Source: Megaleporinus macrocephalus
Taxonomy: Eukaryota; Chordata; Actinopteri; Characiformes; Anostomidae
Reading direction: 5' to 3'
NCBI GenBank assembly: GCA_021613375.1
Contig: CM038702.1
Span: 21,104,349 to 21,168,348, forward strand
DNA length: 64,000 nt
Part shown: piece after piece, positions 48,610-62,600 of the stretch
Position numbering within the stretch: the stretch's first letter is position 1
Layout of the letters: each line of letters begins with the position of its first letter
The notes under the pieces: generated by a model
What the model saw: only the letters and a program-made list of their open reading frames with translations
What the model was told of the DNA's origin: nothing
Database searches by the model: none
Translations under genes and position numbers: made by a program

Positions 48610-50777
48610 GCTTCATCATCAGTGTGTATGAAGGGTGTATCTTGTCTTTTGTGTAAAATTATACTGTCTGTGTTGGTATGGGAGTATATAAGTGGCCTTT
48701 CAGTGCCAGCAAACGCCAGCCTCAGCTTGTCTCTATGATAAAGCCTACAGGGTGAGGTCACTGGGGGCTGGGGGGAAGAGGGGTGCGGGATACTTAGACT
48801 GTAAAGTATGACTCCTCTCTAATAATATGCAAACCTGTCTTACCCAAGCTAGCATCACACAATCTCTTACACAACTACTGAATACCAGACCCCCAGAGAC
48901 AGAGCCGCAGCGCTCGTAAACTGAAATCATTCCAGGAACCAAACAGAGCAGAGTCAGCATCTACTGATGTTACTTCATCATAAACCGTCTGCCTATTTAA
49001 CATTAAAATGTTTACAGTTTTATAAAAGTCCTGAATGACTGTAGAACTACAGATGTGCTTTATGCTAGCAGAACACAGAGTTAGTGCTTTAGGGGGACAA
49101 ACTATGCTTTCATAACGTTTTTTACTTTTTCCTTTATTATATATGATGTGGCTTGTTGTGCATGTAAACAGTTTGCAGATACAATGTTGAAAGTACATGC
49201 CAGAGGGAGACAAAATGCCTCGTTGGTATTTCAGCTCTTTTCTCGGTTACGAGGTGATGTCATCTTGTAACACAATCCCTAATGCCTGTCTATAAGGGTG
49301 GAACTTAGATGCTGCAACAACTTTCAATCAGAATAATTTGCTTTTAATAATAAACTTTGCTGCTGCCATTTATGTACATGACACGAGGAGATTTAATGAT
49401 TAGAATTACTATAAAAAAGTCCTGTAAACGTATCATTTTGGAGGTAAAAACAGTGAGTAGAAATTGCTTTGCGTGCTTTTTGGTGGCTATGGACATTTTA
49501 ACTAATGAACAATAATAGAGAGTAACATTAATATGAAATATTGACTGTACTGGTATGTTTACTGACAATAACTGTTAATCAACTCCTGCACTCCTATTTT
49601 AATGCAGCTCAAATCAAATCCCCCATTCAGATGTTCCTTAAGGGGAAGATCAGCTCAATCAAGCAAGCTACATTAGGAGCGTGTAAAGAATTGCATGTAA
49701 AGACCTTCCCATAATAAAGGCTTTTCCCATACGCTGCAATAAGAGTACATCACTGCAGGTCAGTGCAATATTTTGAGCCAAACTGTTTTGGTGAAATACG
49801 ACTGTGCTGATCATTTACACACTGACTTCACAAAAAAAAAATTAGAAACATCACGGCTTGCTTCCAAACTCTGAGCCTGAGACAGACCATCAGCGTTCAA
49901 TCAATTTGTTGCTACACGTCACCTAATGTAAAGAAATGAAAAGGGAAAATCTGGGTTGCTTTAAAATCTATTCATGGCGGCTAAGCTCCTGTCAGTTCAC
50001 AGCCTACCACTGCCTGAGGCCAGCAAATCAGACCTTTAAACCTTGCAGAAATTCACTCTGTAGCTCCAGTGCCTGCTTACATGCCGCCTGCCAGGCATGA
50101 ACAGTATGGGTGGGTGGGTATGGATGTGTGTCTGTGCTGACCCAATGTATAATTACAGGGATTTCATCCGTACCAATGAAACGGCTCCTTCCTATTCAGC
50201 GGTGAATCACCAGAATGTAAATAGACGCTTTCTAGCTTCAGGTTATTCCCAGCCATTTGTCAACAACCATCAGTGTGGCCTAACCCATCACTACACAGCT
50301 CCTAATTAAAGATTTAAGCGTGTAATTACTGGTGTTTTACAACGAGAACGGGCTCAGCGCAGGGCTTAAGGAGAACGGGCTCAGACTGAGAACCGAACTA
50401 TCCAAAAATGTTCCTCTAATCAGACCATTCTGAGTTAAAAGGGAAGCTCTTTCACTCCATCTTTCAAACCTCCTCCAAAATAGCACAAAAACCATGAAGA
50501 TGTAATTACCATTTTTGAAATGTGAAGTTCGGAACCAGGGCTTCTCATCATGCCCTCATTTTTGCAGAATGAATTACAGTTACATCCTGTTTTTTCCACA
50601 CAAGAACGTTTACGGTAATATCCCATAAGCCTCATATATATTTTATGCATCATAATTTAAATGGTCTTATTTTAAATGATCTTACAATAAGAAACTGATA
50701 AAAAAGAAACTGACTTTTTTGAATATTTGAAAAGGCTGTGCATGATTTGTTATCGTCCAGTTAAATATCTGAGATAT

Positions 50778-50831
<54 letters not shown>

Positions 50832-51021
50832 TAATCCATAAAATTAGAATATTATGGAAAAGTTGATTAATTTCCATAATTCCATTCAAAAAAAATTTAT
50901 TTCATAGATTGCCCACAATTTAAACGATTTCAAGTATTTATTTGTTTATTTGTACATAATTTGGGCTTTCAGCTCATAGAACCCACAAAAACAGCAACTC
51001 AAAATATTAGAATACTGTACC

Positions 51022-51074
<53 letters not shown>

Positions 51075-53321
51075 TGCAGTGTGAGTCGGGGTCTTACCGG
51101 GTTGTCCGTCTGGTTGATGCCGATGAGGAAAACGAGTTCGGAGAAGAAGAGCGCTGCCACCAGGTTCTTGTGGATGCTGTGCAGGTTGGAGCGAAGTTTT
51201 CGCAGGATGGCTAGCAAAATGAAGGTGACCAGCAGAGCAAGTAATGAGGCCGAAACAGTGGTGTAGGTGACTATCTTGAGGGGCAATACATCTCCGTGCT
51301 GAGAGAAAGGGAGAGAGGGAGAGGTCAAAACATTTAGCAAACAAGGAGACAGCAGTACTGTTAACTAAGCACTCCATTCACTCAGTCTTGAATGTGCTGC
51401 CACTCTTACTGCCAAGAGTGCAGCACTCATGCAATTTTATTGTATGTACGGCCGATTTATCCACGTTTTGATGAACAGTGGCTTACTTCACTGCAGGTGA
51501 AACACTGACACTGTAGAATAAATTCTTATTAATCATTTCAAGTCTAAGAAATATATCGTCGCTGCCCAAAGACAAACAAGCATCTCCAAAATAGAAGAGA
51601 GGTTTTTGGAGCATTCCTATTGGTGCATTTAGCATGAAACTTCCACAGGATTTAGGATAATAATTTATAAAAATTATAGGGCAGGGATGTGTTTAAATGA
51701 TAAGCTGAAAATCCACAAAAATTAGCATACAGCGACGAAATCTAACACATCCAAAATAAGAAAAAATGTGCTTACTGAGATCGCTGAGAAATAGTTTATG
51801 CTTCTATAACTACTGAGTTTGACTACTGTAATGAGTTGCTGGCTGGTTCCCCTACTGTGTCTTTAAGCATGCTCTAAAGTAGTTGAGAACACAGCAACCT
51901 ATGTGACTATCAGAAAAACAATGTTTGAGCTTATTACTCCAGTCTTGTTCTATTTACAAGCTTTGCACTGACTACAAGGTCTTTGCTTTTGCCTTGAAAT
52001 ACCACTTTAAAAATAGCCAGTGCAACATATGTCTGTTTATCTTCTCCTTCGCTCTCTCCCAACCTCCACTCAGTTCATCCCTAACCCACCTCCTTAGTGT
52101 ATTCTGCCAGCAGACATTTTTCTGGTATTTCACATGAAAAGAAATTATGAAGATAGTAAGATAAATGCAATGCCAGCCCCACATTATGTTAACTCTACTT
52201 TAAGCCCACAGTTTCCATGGAAGTTGACAAGAAAGCTCAATAGGACTTTGTTTTTATGCTGTGACAACTTACACCAGCCACATGCCTGATCATGCTGGCG
52301 TGATCGGTGTCTCAAGAGAGTTAATGGCCTAGCACCAGCATTGCTGGTCTGTTGAAGCATTAGAGGCCATCTAGACAAGTTTGCTCAGCTGAGACACACT
52401 AACTGCAGTCCTTCGATCACTTACAGCCATCAACATGTACTAACAAGTGACTAAAATTAAACAGAGGTTGTGTTTGGACATCCCTGCTTATTTTGAGTAC
52501 GGAGTTAAGTGGACAGGGTGACCAGAAATAGGTTTCTGAGAACACGCGGTGGTTAAGAGTGTAAAGGTATGAGAGAGGTGAAGAGGGTAAGAACAGAGGA
52601 GTGCTTAGACGTAAAGTAGACATGTTTTATACTCCTCCACCAAATATTTATCCTCCTGGCTGAGTGCTGTAGAATTTAATGCTAGTGCAACACTAACACA
52701 AAGCGGCCACCGCTGTACCTCTCTCTTGGAGATGTCCATGAGCACGGCGAAGCTGGTCATGTGGTTACACTGGCAGCTGATGTGGGTTCTGTTTCTGGAG
52801 ACAAGTTCACAGCCTTTAGAGGACCAGCCTCCAGTCCCTCCGATCCTGCAATACATACACACATTATGTTAACATTCAACTCATTCGAATATCATGTTTT
52901 TTAATAGTGAATAAAAACAGGAATTATTTAATATGCTATCTGCCCTTTATACGGTATGATGAATGGAATTGAGATATTTCATTTTTCTTTTATAACACAG
53001 CACACTGTCATTTATTCCATCACTGAAGAGCAAATCCTCCTGATAAATACTGAAACAGCTACATGATGCGTGAAACTAAGACAGAATATAAAAAAATATA
53101 CTATTTAAGTATAAGAAATGAGAAGGTCAAAAATAGTTATATATTACATATATATATATATATATATATATATTGCATTTTTATATATATTTATTTATTA
53201 TTTATTATATTATTATTATATTACATGAAACAAATCACTTCAAATAAATTACTTCAAATACAATCTAATTACATTAAAGCCCACTCGAATTAAGACGGCT
53301 TTTCCCCTTTCTCATACTTGA

Positions 53322-53409
<88 letters not shown>

Positions 53410-56400
53410 TTTTTCCTCTTTATTTTATTCTGATTATATTACATGAATGTAATTTCCAGCTGTGCTGAAATGCCTAAAATTTCCATTACCGTAAACAGTT
53501 GTTGTAACTTGTGATTGTGAAGCACCTTAAGATGACATTGTTATTAGTAGAGGTGGGTGTTTGGATATGTATGAGGCAGGTGGGGGCTTGCAGGGACTCA
53601 CGTGATGGAGTGGTTCCAGAACACACACACAGGTTTGGTTCTCTCCTCGGTCTCCAGCAGTGTGTAGTCCAGTGTGATTGGCCGCTCTAGAGGCATGGAC
53701 AGGGGCAGGCCTTCGTTGTGCACGGTGGTGCTGACGATGGGGGTGTTGATGACTGGCCGGGTTGGCAGTCTGTACAGAAAGTGAAAAACACAAGTGATGA
53801 AGCAGCTCACAGACCCTTAAAGAGCATTTCACTGAATTATGATCATAATCCATATTTAATAACAATAACAGCAAATACAGTGGAACAGAAAATAAAGTTA
53901 ACATAACATAATCTTTACCCCCTTACATGCTACTGTACCAGAACATGTTCACTTTGCCTCATAAAATAGAATTTATTTATATATTTATTTATTCTAGTTA
54001 TTTAGTAAAAAGGCAGTGCTGCCCCTTAAACAATGTGTTGATCAATTAACTGATACAGATGATCAAACAAAAACAATCCAAATTATTAAAAATGATTAAA
54101 TATAAAACAGATCACTTCAAATGAATGACTTCAAATAAAATCTAATTACATTAAGGCCCATTCAAATTAAGAATGCTTTTCATCTCTCCTCATTTCTCAA
54201 ATTTTCATTCTAAAGATTAAAGTTTTTGTTATAACAATGTTATATTCTTCTGTAAACATGTTAAAAAAGACGTTGTAAGAAATAATTACATACATTTGAC
54301 AAAAAATGAAAATTAAATTAAATAAAGACAGAAGAGATTATGAACAAACCACTTTATACACAAACATAATAACAGAGGTGAAGAACCAGGGAGGAGACAA
54401 GGCAGTAATTAGAAGGCGGAGTCAAACAAGAATGCATGACAGCAAGAGGGCGACACTGGTGCCCTAAACATGTTCACTTAGAGGCTTCATGTTGCCTGGC
54501 AACCGGCCAAACAGTCTTACAATAACGCTTCAGTGTTCAGTATCAGTAGGCACAGCCGTCCAATAACAGCTGTCCTAAATATTTGGACGTGCTCTTCTCT
54601 TAATAAACTGCTGGTACAGTTTCGTGTGAATGGTATGCTGTAATTAGGCTGAGTCTTCTGACCCTGTTGAAGGTTTTATACCCCAGCGCTGTCATAGATT
54701 ACTGAATATACAGCCCAGTGTGTTCAGCTGTGTAGGTCACTAAAGAGCTATAGCTGTAGAGAGTGGACATGGCCGGTACGGGCTAGTGTAAATCAGCAGG
54801 ATGATGACAGCACAGTCTCAGTTTAGTGATAACCAGTTATCTCAGCGAGGTCTATAATCACATTTCAAATCTAACACGGCCCACCAAAGCATGTTCGAAT
54901 CTAACCTTTAAAAAATGCATTTTTAGTTTACATTTTTAATGAAATAATATTTAAATCGTTTTTTTTTAACTTCACATATATGCAAATATAATGGGTTCTC
55001 AAATTTAGGCTGTCAACACATAGACTGCATGTTAATTTATTAAAAACATGTACAACTTAATAAACGATGTACACAATAAAGTGTAAGTTAGTGTACCTGA
55101 GGCTTCGACGGTCAGGGTCATAGCGTTCAGGCAGTAACTGCCCGAGGGAGCGATAGATAATGACAGCAGCCACTGGGAACGGAGGAGGACCCTCAGCCTC
55201 CCTCTTCCTCCTCTGGGCCTCTGAGTGGTCTTCCTCAATATAGCTGGTCTGAGTCACTGGCTTGTCTGTCGGCACAACTGGATAGAGAAGCAGGAGGACA
55301 ATCGCACATTTACAAAAGGGTCTTTTATATTTAGTTATTTTACATTGATTTTAACAATTATAATGAGAACCTACCTGTAAACATTATACAATGTTCTTTA
55401 GAAAAATAAATATATATCTTTTTTTTTTTTGTTATACGCATAATAACAATTATATGATGATGTCAATATATAGGCACCCACCTGAGTTTATAATATAGTA
55501 ATGTCACGATACAATAAATAATACATTTAATTTTAAAATTAGATTACGTTCATTCACATCTGGATATTTACCCCTGTGCTCGGTGGGCTTGAAGGTAAAC
55601 TCCGGGAACAGGACTGATGACTTCAGGTCTTTGGGACATTCCTCTTTAATCTTCTGAAAGTGAGGGATCTTTGCATCGTCTGGACTGGAGGAATCCAGGT
55701 AATCCACTGCCATAACTTTGGGGAGATTAAAGAAAGACATTAATTGTACTGGTGTACATGACAAACCAAATATTGACATTTGCTATTAAAAATAAAACTC
55801 AATAAATAAACTCAATCAATAACTATAGCACTGTCAGGAAATCAAAACCTCATGCTCTGAATTTATTTTCTCAATTTTGTGACTCACTCATGTTGTGTGT
55901 GATGATGATAAAGGGTTTCAAGTAAGTCTTCCTCATGTTGCGAGCCACAGTGGTGGCGTACTCCTCAAAGTTTTGCAGCAGATGTGCTGTCCCGCCCTCT
56001 GTCCTCTGGATGTGCTCCCAGTGCTCTTTATTGCTAGGGTCCAAGATGGCACTGCCCGCCTTCACAATGTTCTAGATCAATACAAACATGCATATTATTT
56101 AAAGGGAAAGCTGGTCAAAATAAAAGTATATCTGCTGGTATGATATGTTATCCCAGAGCAGTGCTGTAATGGTCTCTAGAGGAATTTTAAAAACTACAAC
56201 TACTTTGGTGTTCGAGGGAGGTCTGTTTGAAACTATAGTTGCTATGAAGTGGTACGCATCTGTAAAACCTATTATCAAAGTATTATAATGAAGAGAATAG
56301 ATTACTCAAAGAAATGGATCTGGATCAACTGAATGTGGATTACAGAAAGCACTGGAGGTATAGGATATTTACATTCCATCATGTTTTTAATGTATTCTTT

Positions 56401-56581
56401 GGCTAAAATAGTAAATAACTTTCGATATTGTGTTAAATTGTGTTAAATTGTGTTAAAATATTGTGTTAAATTGAAGTTACATTGTTTTATTTCTCGACTG
56501 AGGGTTACACTAATACTAGTTTGGCTGTAATTATTAACATGAAAAATAGCTTATTAAATTTTGTTTTTTATACACTATTTA

Positions 56582-56640
<59 letters not shown>

Positions 56641-59600
56641 CATATAGAATAGTGGCTGCAATCAACCCGTAGCCATTATCACTATACCACTGTACCAGTT
56701 CTATTACTTTTATAAAAGAATTTTGCTAAACAAATGAAAAAGATGAAAATATCAAGCAAGTGAAGCCCTAAAGCATTCTTTCACATGTTCCATCTAAATT
56801 CTTGTCATTTCCAGAAGCAAAAAGAGTCGTTCAGGCATCTTAAAACAAGTTGTTAGGTCGGAGTAAACAGTTGTTGACTGTTGTTGTTATATTTCACACA
56901 GGAACACTGTTATTTTGAAGTGAATACACATTTTCAATCATGTTCTGCCATCAGAACTGTAAACCAAATATGTAAACCAAATTTCACACAAATTACTACA
57001 GCAGTATCAGGTCTATGGATGTTTCTTTTTAAGTGTGAGGCCATTCTTAGCCATTGAGTCAAATCTGTGGAACGAGTAAACTTAAGTTAGTCCTCAGGTA
57101 AATGCACTGTGGTTCAGCTCAGCTTTTGTACAGCTTGATACGTCCCACTTTAACAGCAGTGCTTGGCTTTGATAGGGCTGCATTTGTAGATATCAGAAAA
57201 TAGGCCAGCTCTCTTTCTACATGCCACAGTTGTATATGTATTTATTCACTGATGTAAATGAACTGGGCAGATCAAAAACTTCCCAGCGGAGCGACCTACT
57301 TTTAGCAGAAGAACAAGCCAAACTGGATTTATAAATGATCGACATTATATGAGTCACCCACACTTTCCATGTCACATAATCATTAACAGTGTGCTTTACT
57401 AACTCAGGTAATCACAAACCTGTTGAGAGATAAACCACAGAGGCAGGCTGAGAAGCAGCAGGAGGACGAACTAAATTTAAGTACTACGAAATAGATCATT
57501 GTGATAACTGACCATTACAGTACAGTATTAACTGACTGTTAAAACTGACAGGGAGCCTAACCTCGTTGAAGTTAGCGTCCCTCATGGCAGCCAGATCAAA
57601 GCCCTGCTGCTGGCTCTCATACTGCAGAACGCGTGAGATCAGGTGGAAGGCTGTTTTCACATCGTTGCCGTAGAAAGACTTGGTCAGGTTGGTAGCGTTA
57701 TGGAGCATGTTGGCGATGTCCTTTGATTTCTGTCCATTCATTCTAGACTCATTACGATGCATCTCTTCATTCTGTAGGAGGGAGATGAGTTAAGCAATCT
57801 TAAATACACTTGCTTATGTGGATTTTGACACTGCATAGAAACTTACATAGTTAACACAGTAGTAGCAGCCTTTTGTATAGATTTGTATAAATATAATGGT
57901 CACATCAACCAGTCACCGTCACTAAAAAACACTGAATATTCTATAAACTCAATATGTTACCAGTTTCTTGAGCTGCGAGAAAGTGATGGTGGTGCAGTTG
58001 AAGAGCTCTGGAGGCAACCAGCCTTTCTCATCGCTGCAGTGTCTGACAGCAGTGCCTACAACAGACCAAACAGGGCCAAAAGAAAAAACAACACAAAGAT
58101 CAGAAACTCAGTCAAAACTTAATTAAATGTTCTCCAGCACAGAAGGTAATGACGTTTTGTGCATCAATTAGTGCAAAAAGCCTGCAAGAGAGAGAACAAC
58201 CACGCTTCAACAATGAAAACCCAAAGAGGCCGAAGCAACCAGGGTAGAAATGAAGCCTAAACGATATCAGGTCATTGCTCTTGTAGAACAGCACTGCCAG
58301 TAATAGCTGTGCGAGTTCCCCTCACAGAACAATCTGGTACAGTGGCCTCAGCCTAAACCCATCGTCCACAGAGGTCATTCACTGGCTCTAAAGAGAATGT
58401 GACTCTTCACAGGCTTGGCCAAGTCGCCCCTTTACACCGTGTTTAGCCAACGGTTCCCTCCAGAGAGAAGGCCTCATTAACATTCGTTTACCCGCCCAAT
58501 GAAAAGAGCTAATGACAGGGCTGCGCCAGCGTGAGGACAGAGTGAAAAGGGCTGGGGAAGGACAACAGAGCCTAGTGGAACATTGAGGGGCCAAAAGCCA
58601 CAGCAGTCAAGCCATTTGTCTGAGCTATAGGCTATATCTATATCAGTGTGCTAACCAGGCAGGAAGTTGGAATAGTGCATGTATGTATGTAAACATTATT
58701 AAAAACCCTCTATATGGGTGCAATGTAGCTCACAGATCTATAATTAAACTAGGGCTGATCAAAAGCTGGTCCTGGCTGAACATCTTTGGATGGAGGATGA
58801 AGTAAAAACTCCAAAAACTTGTATGAGATACACTCATTAAACTCATTGAGAATGATTCACCATCCAAATAAGATCTGGTTAACAGTGGTCCTATTTTCAG
58901 ACACTGAGTGACATATAGGGGTAGATGGTTGCTGGCGAATGTGTGGCAACAGCTGTTGGTGTACTTATACATCATTATAGTGGACATATAGGTAGGTAGA
59001 CCTGAAAGTGACCAGTTTTGACTTTGAACGTCTTCAAAGTCCAAGCATATTTTCACTGTTAGAAAGTTTTTTTTAAGACACACTGACACATTGCTCTTGT
59101 AGAACAAGACTCCACAACCCTCACCAATTGATCCCTTGGGGCAGTTCATAGCAACTGGACGGCCAAAATTGGTCCTGGGCCACCAGATTCCAGCGTCAAA
59201 TGCCTTGGGGCAGCCCTCATAAACAACTGCAGGTCAAAAAAGAGGACATATGGGCACAGTCAAGGTCAGTTTAATTCTATTAGGTTAATCTAACCTTCGG
59301 TAGGATAATGTAAAATATTTGTATTTCTAAAATAATAAGTAATATAATTACATCACTTAGGTTGCATTACATGCACCCATAGTATTTAATGCTAACATAT
59401 ACAATACTGTGCAAAAGCTTATTTAAAACTATTTATCTGGGCTTTTGGTTGTAAAAAATCTTGATATTATAACTTTAAATACAAATACTACTAATCTATT
59501 TATATGCTCATGTTCTGGCAGGAAAAGAGAGAGAAAGACTTGCTCTTTAGTTACGAACCTTCACAGCCTGTGGAGGTCACCTCAGCAAAGGGGTTGTCGC

Positions 59601-62600
59601 AGCGGTTACACTGTCGCCCGATTACACCGGCCTTGCAGGGGCACTGCCCAGTTTGAGGGTCGCAGCTTCGTGAGCTGGCGCCAGGGAAGAAGCAGTCACA
59701 CGGGTAACAGGTGTCACTGTCTTTGGGCTGATAGTAGTTGTCCTGTGGGAAGAAAAGATGATTAGTTATTATGATTAAGAGTGTTTTAGTGTCTGATAAG
59801 CTCCACATTTTTTACAGTGTTTTAATGGAATAATTAAAATACAAGCAGAAAATTACAGAAAATAAGTCGCTCCACAGTTTTTAGCTTTCAGAGGGCTAAA
59901 TCATGGGGGCTCCTTTTAGTTGTTTGTTTGATATAAATTCAATTGAAGTTTTTAAAAATGTACTATTAAGTTACCACAATAACATCATTTTGTTTGTTAA
60001 GACGTGACAAATTAGCAGAGGTTATTACCATAAATCTAAACTTTACCTTTAGTCTGAGAAGATATAAGGAGACAGTAGGAGAGCAAAAAAGTACATATTA
60101 TGATTTTCTTTGCTTCACGCTTCTTGGACACAAAATATTACCAATATTATTTGAATAGTTGGGTTTTTTGCAAAACCACTTTCAAGAATTTCTTTTTTAT
60201 TCATGATATACGCTGTTGGGAGTGGATGTTGCACATACAAGAAAAATCTATACTACATTATTACTAATAGCACTTTTAGTAGAGAAATAAACCTCCATCA
60301 TACACGTTGTTTTATTAAAAATGTGCTTATATGCAAAAGTGTTATAAATAAATATATACAGCATTTTGGAATTACACTCTTCAAACACAGAACAAAGACT
60401 TCTTTGCTGCTGTTTTATGAACTGTATAAACTGTATCAGCAGGTTGTGTGTGTTTGTGTGTACCTTGCAGCGGCACTCTCCTGTGGTCTTGTTGCAGTCT
60501 GGGTTAAAGCCCTTGTTGACGTCACAGTTGCAGGGGCCGCACATGGGGCTGCCCCACCAGCCTTTAGGACACGGCTTCTCCACCCTGACACAGAGCAGAC
60601 AGAGAATGAGATAACGTATCTACAAGCAGTATGATTTGAAGAGTTTAACCCGATTCCTAAAGATCTACTGGGCTAACAGTGTAGTTGTGTATCCAAACGC
60701 TGCAGAAACATGTCAGAAGTGAACTTTGCAGGTGGTGGAACAGGATCCTCTCTGACTTATCGCTGGTTTAGGAAATTGGGGTAGGAAATAAAGATTTTTT
60801 CATTTTTATGGCATGATTAAGTTCAACAAATTCAATGTGTTCTGGTGTTAAATGCTGTACTGCAGACAGAACTGCTCACTGTTTTGGTGATAATCAGGCG
60901 CTCGTAATGTTTAACACCTCCAGAAGCTACCTGAAAGGATGATGACATATAATCATTACACATGTTTCTTGACTCTTGAGAGGTTTTTATGGAGGCTTTG
61001 AGATAAATGTAGTGCTGCAAAGCAAAAGAATTCAGATCCACTACTATTTTACCATAATTAACATTGCATATAAGGACTCAGGAGTCGTGTGTAGGTTCAC
61101 TGGTGATTCTGTACATTAAATACAATGGCTGTATATGCACTTTCACGACCACGGGTTCCTACTTTTCTCTACACCGCTTCTCTACACTGCACCATTTACA
61201 ATCAAACCACAAATGTGTTGAATTTTCTCTTCGGAAAGAGTTTTAGTCAAGAGTCAGATTCAGGTGAAATCTACAGACAAATGGAGGCAATTTTGAACTA
61301 TTCAAAAAAAGTTTAACACTAGCAATTTAATTTCAAACAGAAGAACTGCCTCTGTGACAATTCATTGCAACTGTCTGGTCACTTGAATTTACTACACTGA
61401 GATGTTCATTTATGTAGATTCATTAGATTTATACATTTAAGGGACATGATGTAGTACAAATATGAAGGACGCTTTGTCCCTGCTTATTTCTGACACTGAG
61501 ACAGTTTACACATTCATAAACTGGGAAAGTAAATCTGACCAAACCTTCGCTAAATGATAACATTCAGCCTTTTTCAGGAGTAAACCCACCCACAGAGAAA
61601 AGCTCATAACATCCTAATCTGCAGTCCCCAGCAAGAGCTTTACTGCAGAATCATTCAGCCTCCTGCAGCTCCTAATATGGAAGCAGCATAGCTGAGACAT
61701 GATAACTGCACGTGGTTTCTACAAGACCTGATAACTCCACGGGCGGATCTAGCTTAGAATTCATGGAGAGTTTTTTAAATTGTACTGTTTCAGGATCAGA
61801 TGTGCATTGATGATTTGTGTTGAGTGCCTCTGTAGTGATTCTCTCCTTCTGTTACAGCTACTCAGTACATCACAGTCCTGGTGTACCAGGGCAGATACAA
61901 ATAAAATATAGTGTTCATCAACATGGCATGTCTGGTATGATGTCTGTGTTTGATTAAAATGTTGTAATAATGATTAAAATTATATTTGATAAAATACACA
62001 CAAATTAAAATAAAAAATTGTCTATGTTGACTCCAGAGTGGTACCGTCTATGCGTTGTCCCCATCACCTTGCAAGGTGCAAACACCAGAAATGCTACAGT
62101 CATCTTTGGCTAAGAGTACAAGACGGCATAACAGCTCTCGCTCTCTCTCTGGGTAAATAGGATGCCCCCCACCACCCTTTCATAACTCAGCATGATGCTA
62201 AGCTGATGTAACAGTACTGGCAGTTAGTGTTCTCCTCCAAGCACGTTGAGCTGTCAAATCATGCTGCATTATCAGCAATCTGAATCAGTACTGTAGTGCT
62301 TTGTGTGTCTCAGAGAAAGCCTGTGCTGGCCCTCCAATTCTGGCAGCACTGAGTGACGGGGGAGACCCAGCAGGTAAAATAATATACCTGCATATTCACT
62401 CTGTTTTTAAAAAAAAAGCAAAAGACACACATTTAATAATACCATGATGCAATCTGACACGAATCACTTAGAATTTGATTCATTATTTTAATTTTAGGCT
62501 CCTAGCTGCCCTGCTGCTAAATAAGTATGCTGAGGTCAGTTAGGCTGATCAGGTGGGTCTAGGACAGTAAAAGCTAAAGGTTCCTCAATGGTTCTCCAGT

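Noticed and set aside
60203..60634. 143-codon plus-strand frame
   Set aside because: Antisense shadow of the celsr1 exon at 60464-60584.
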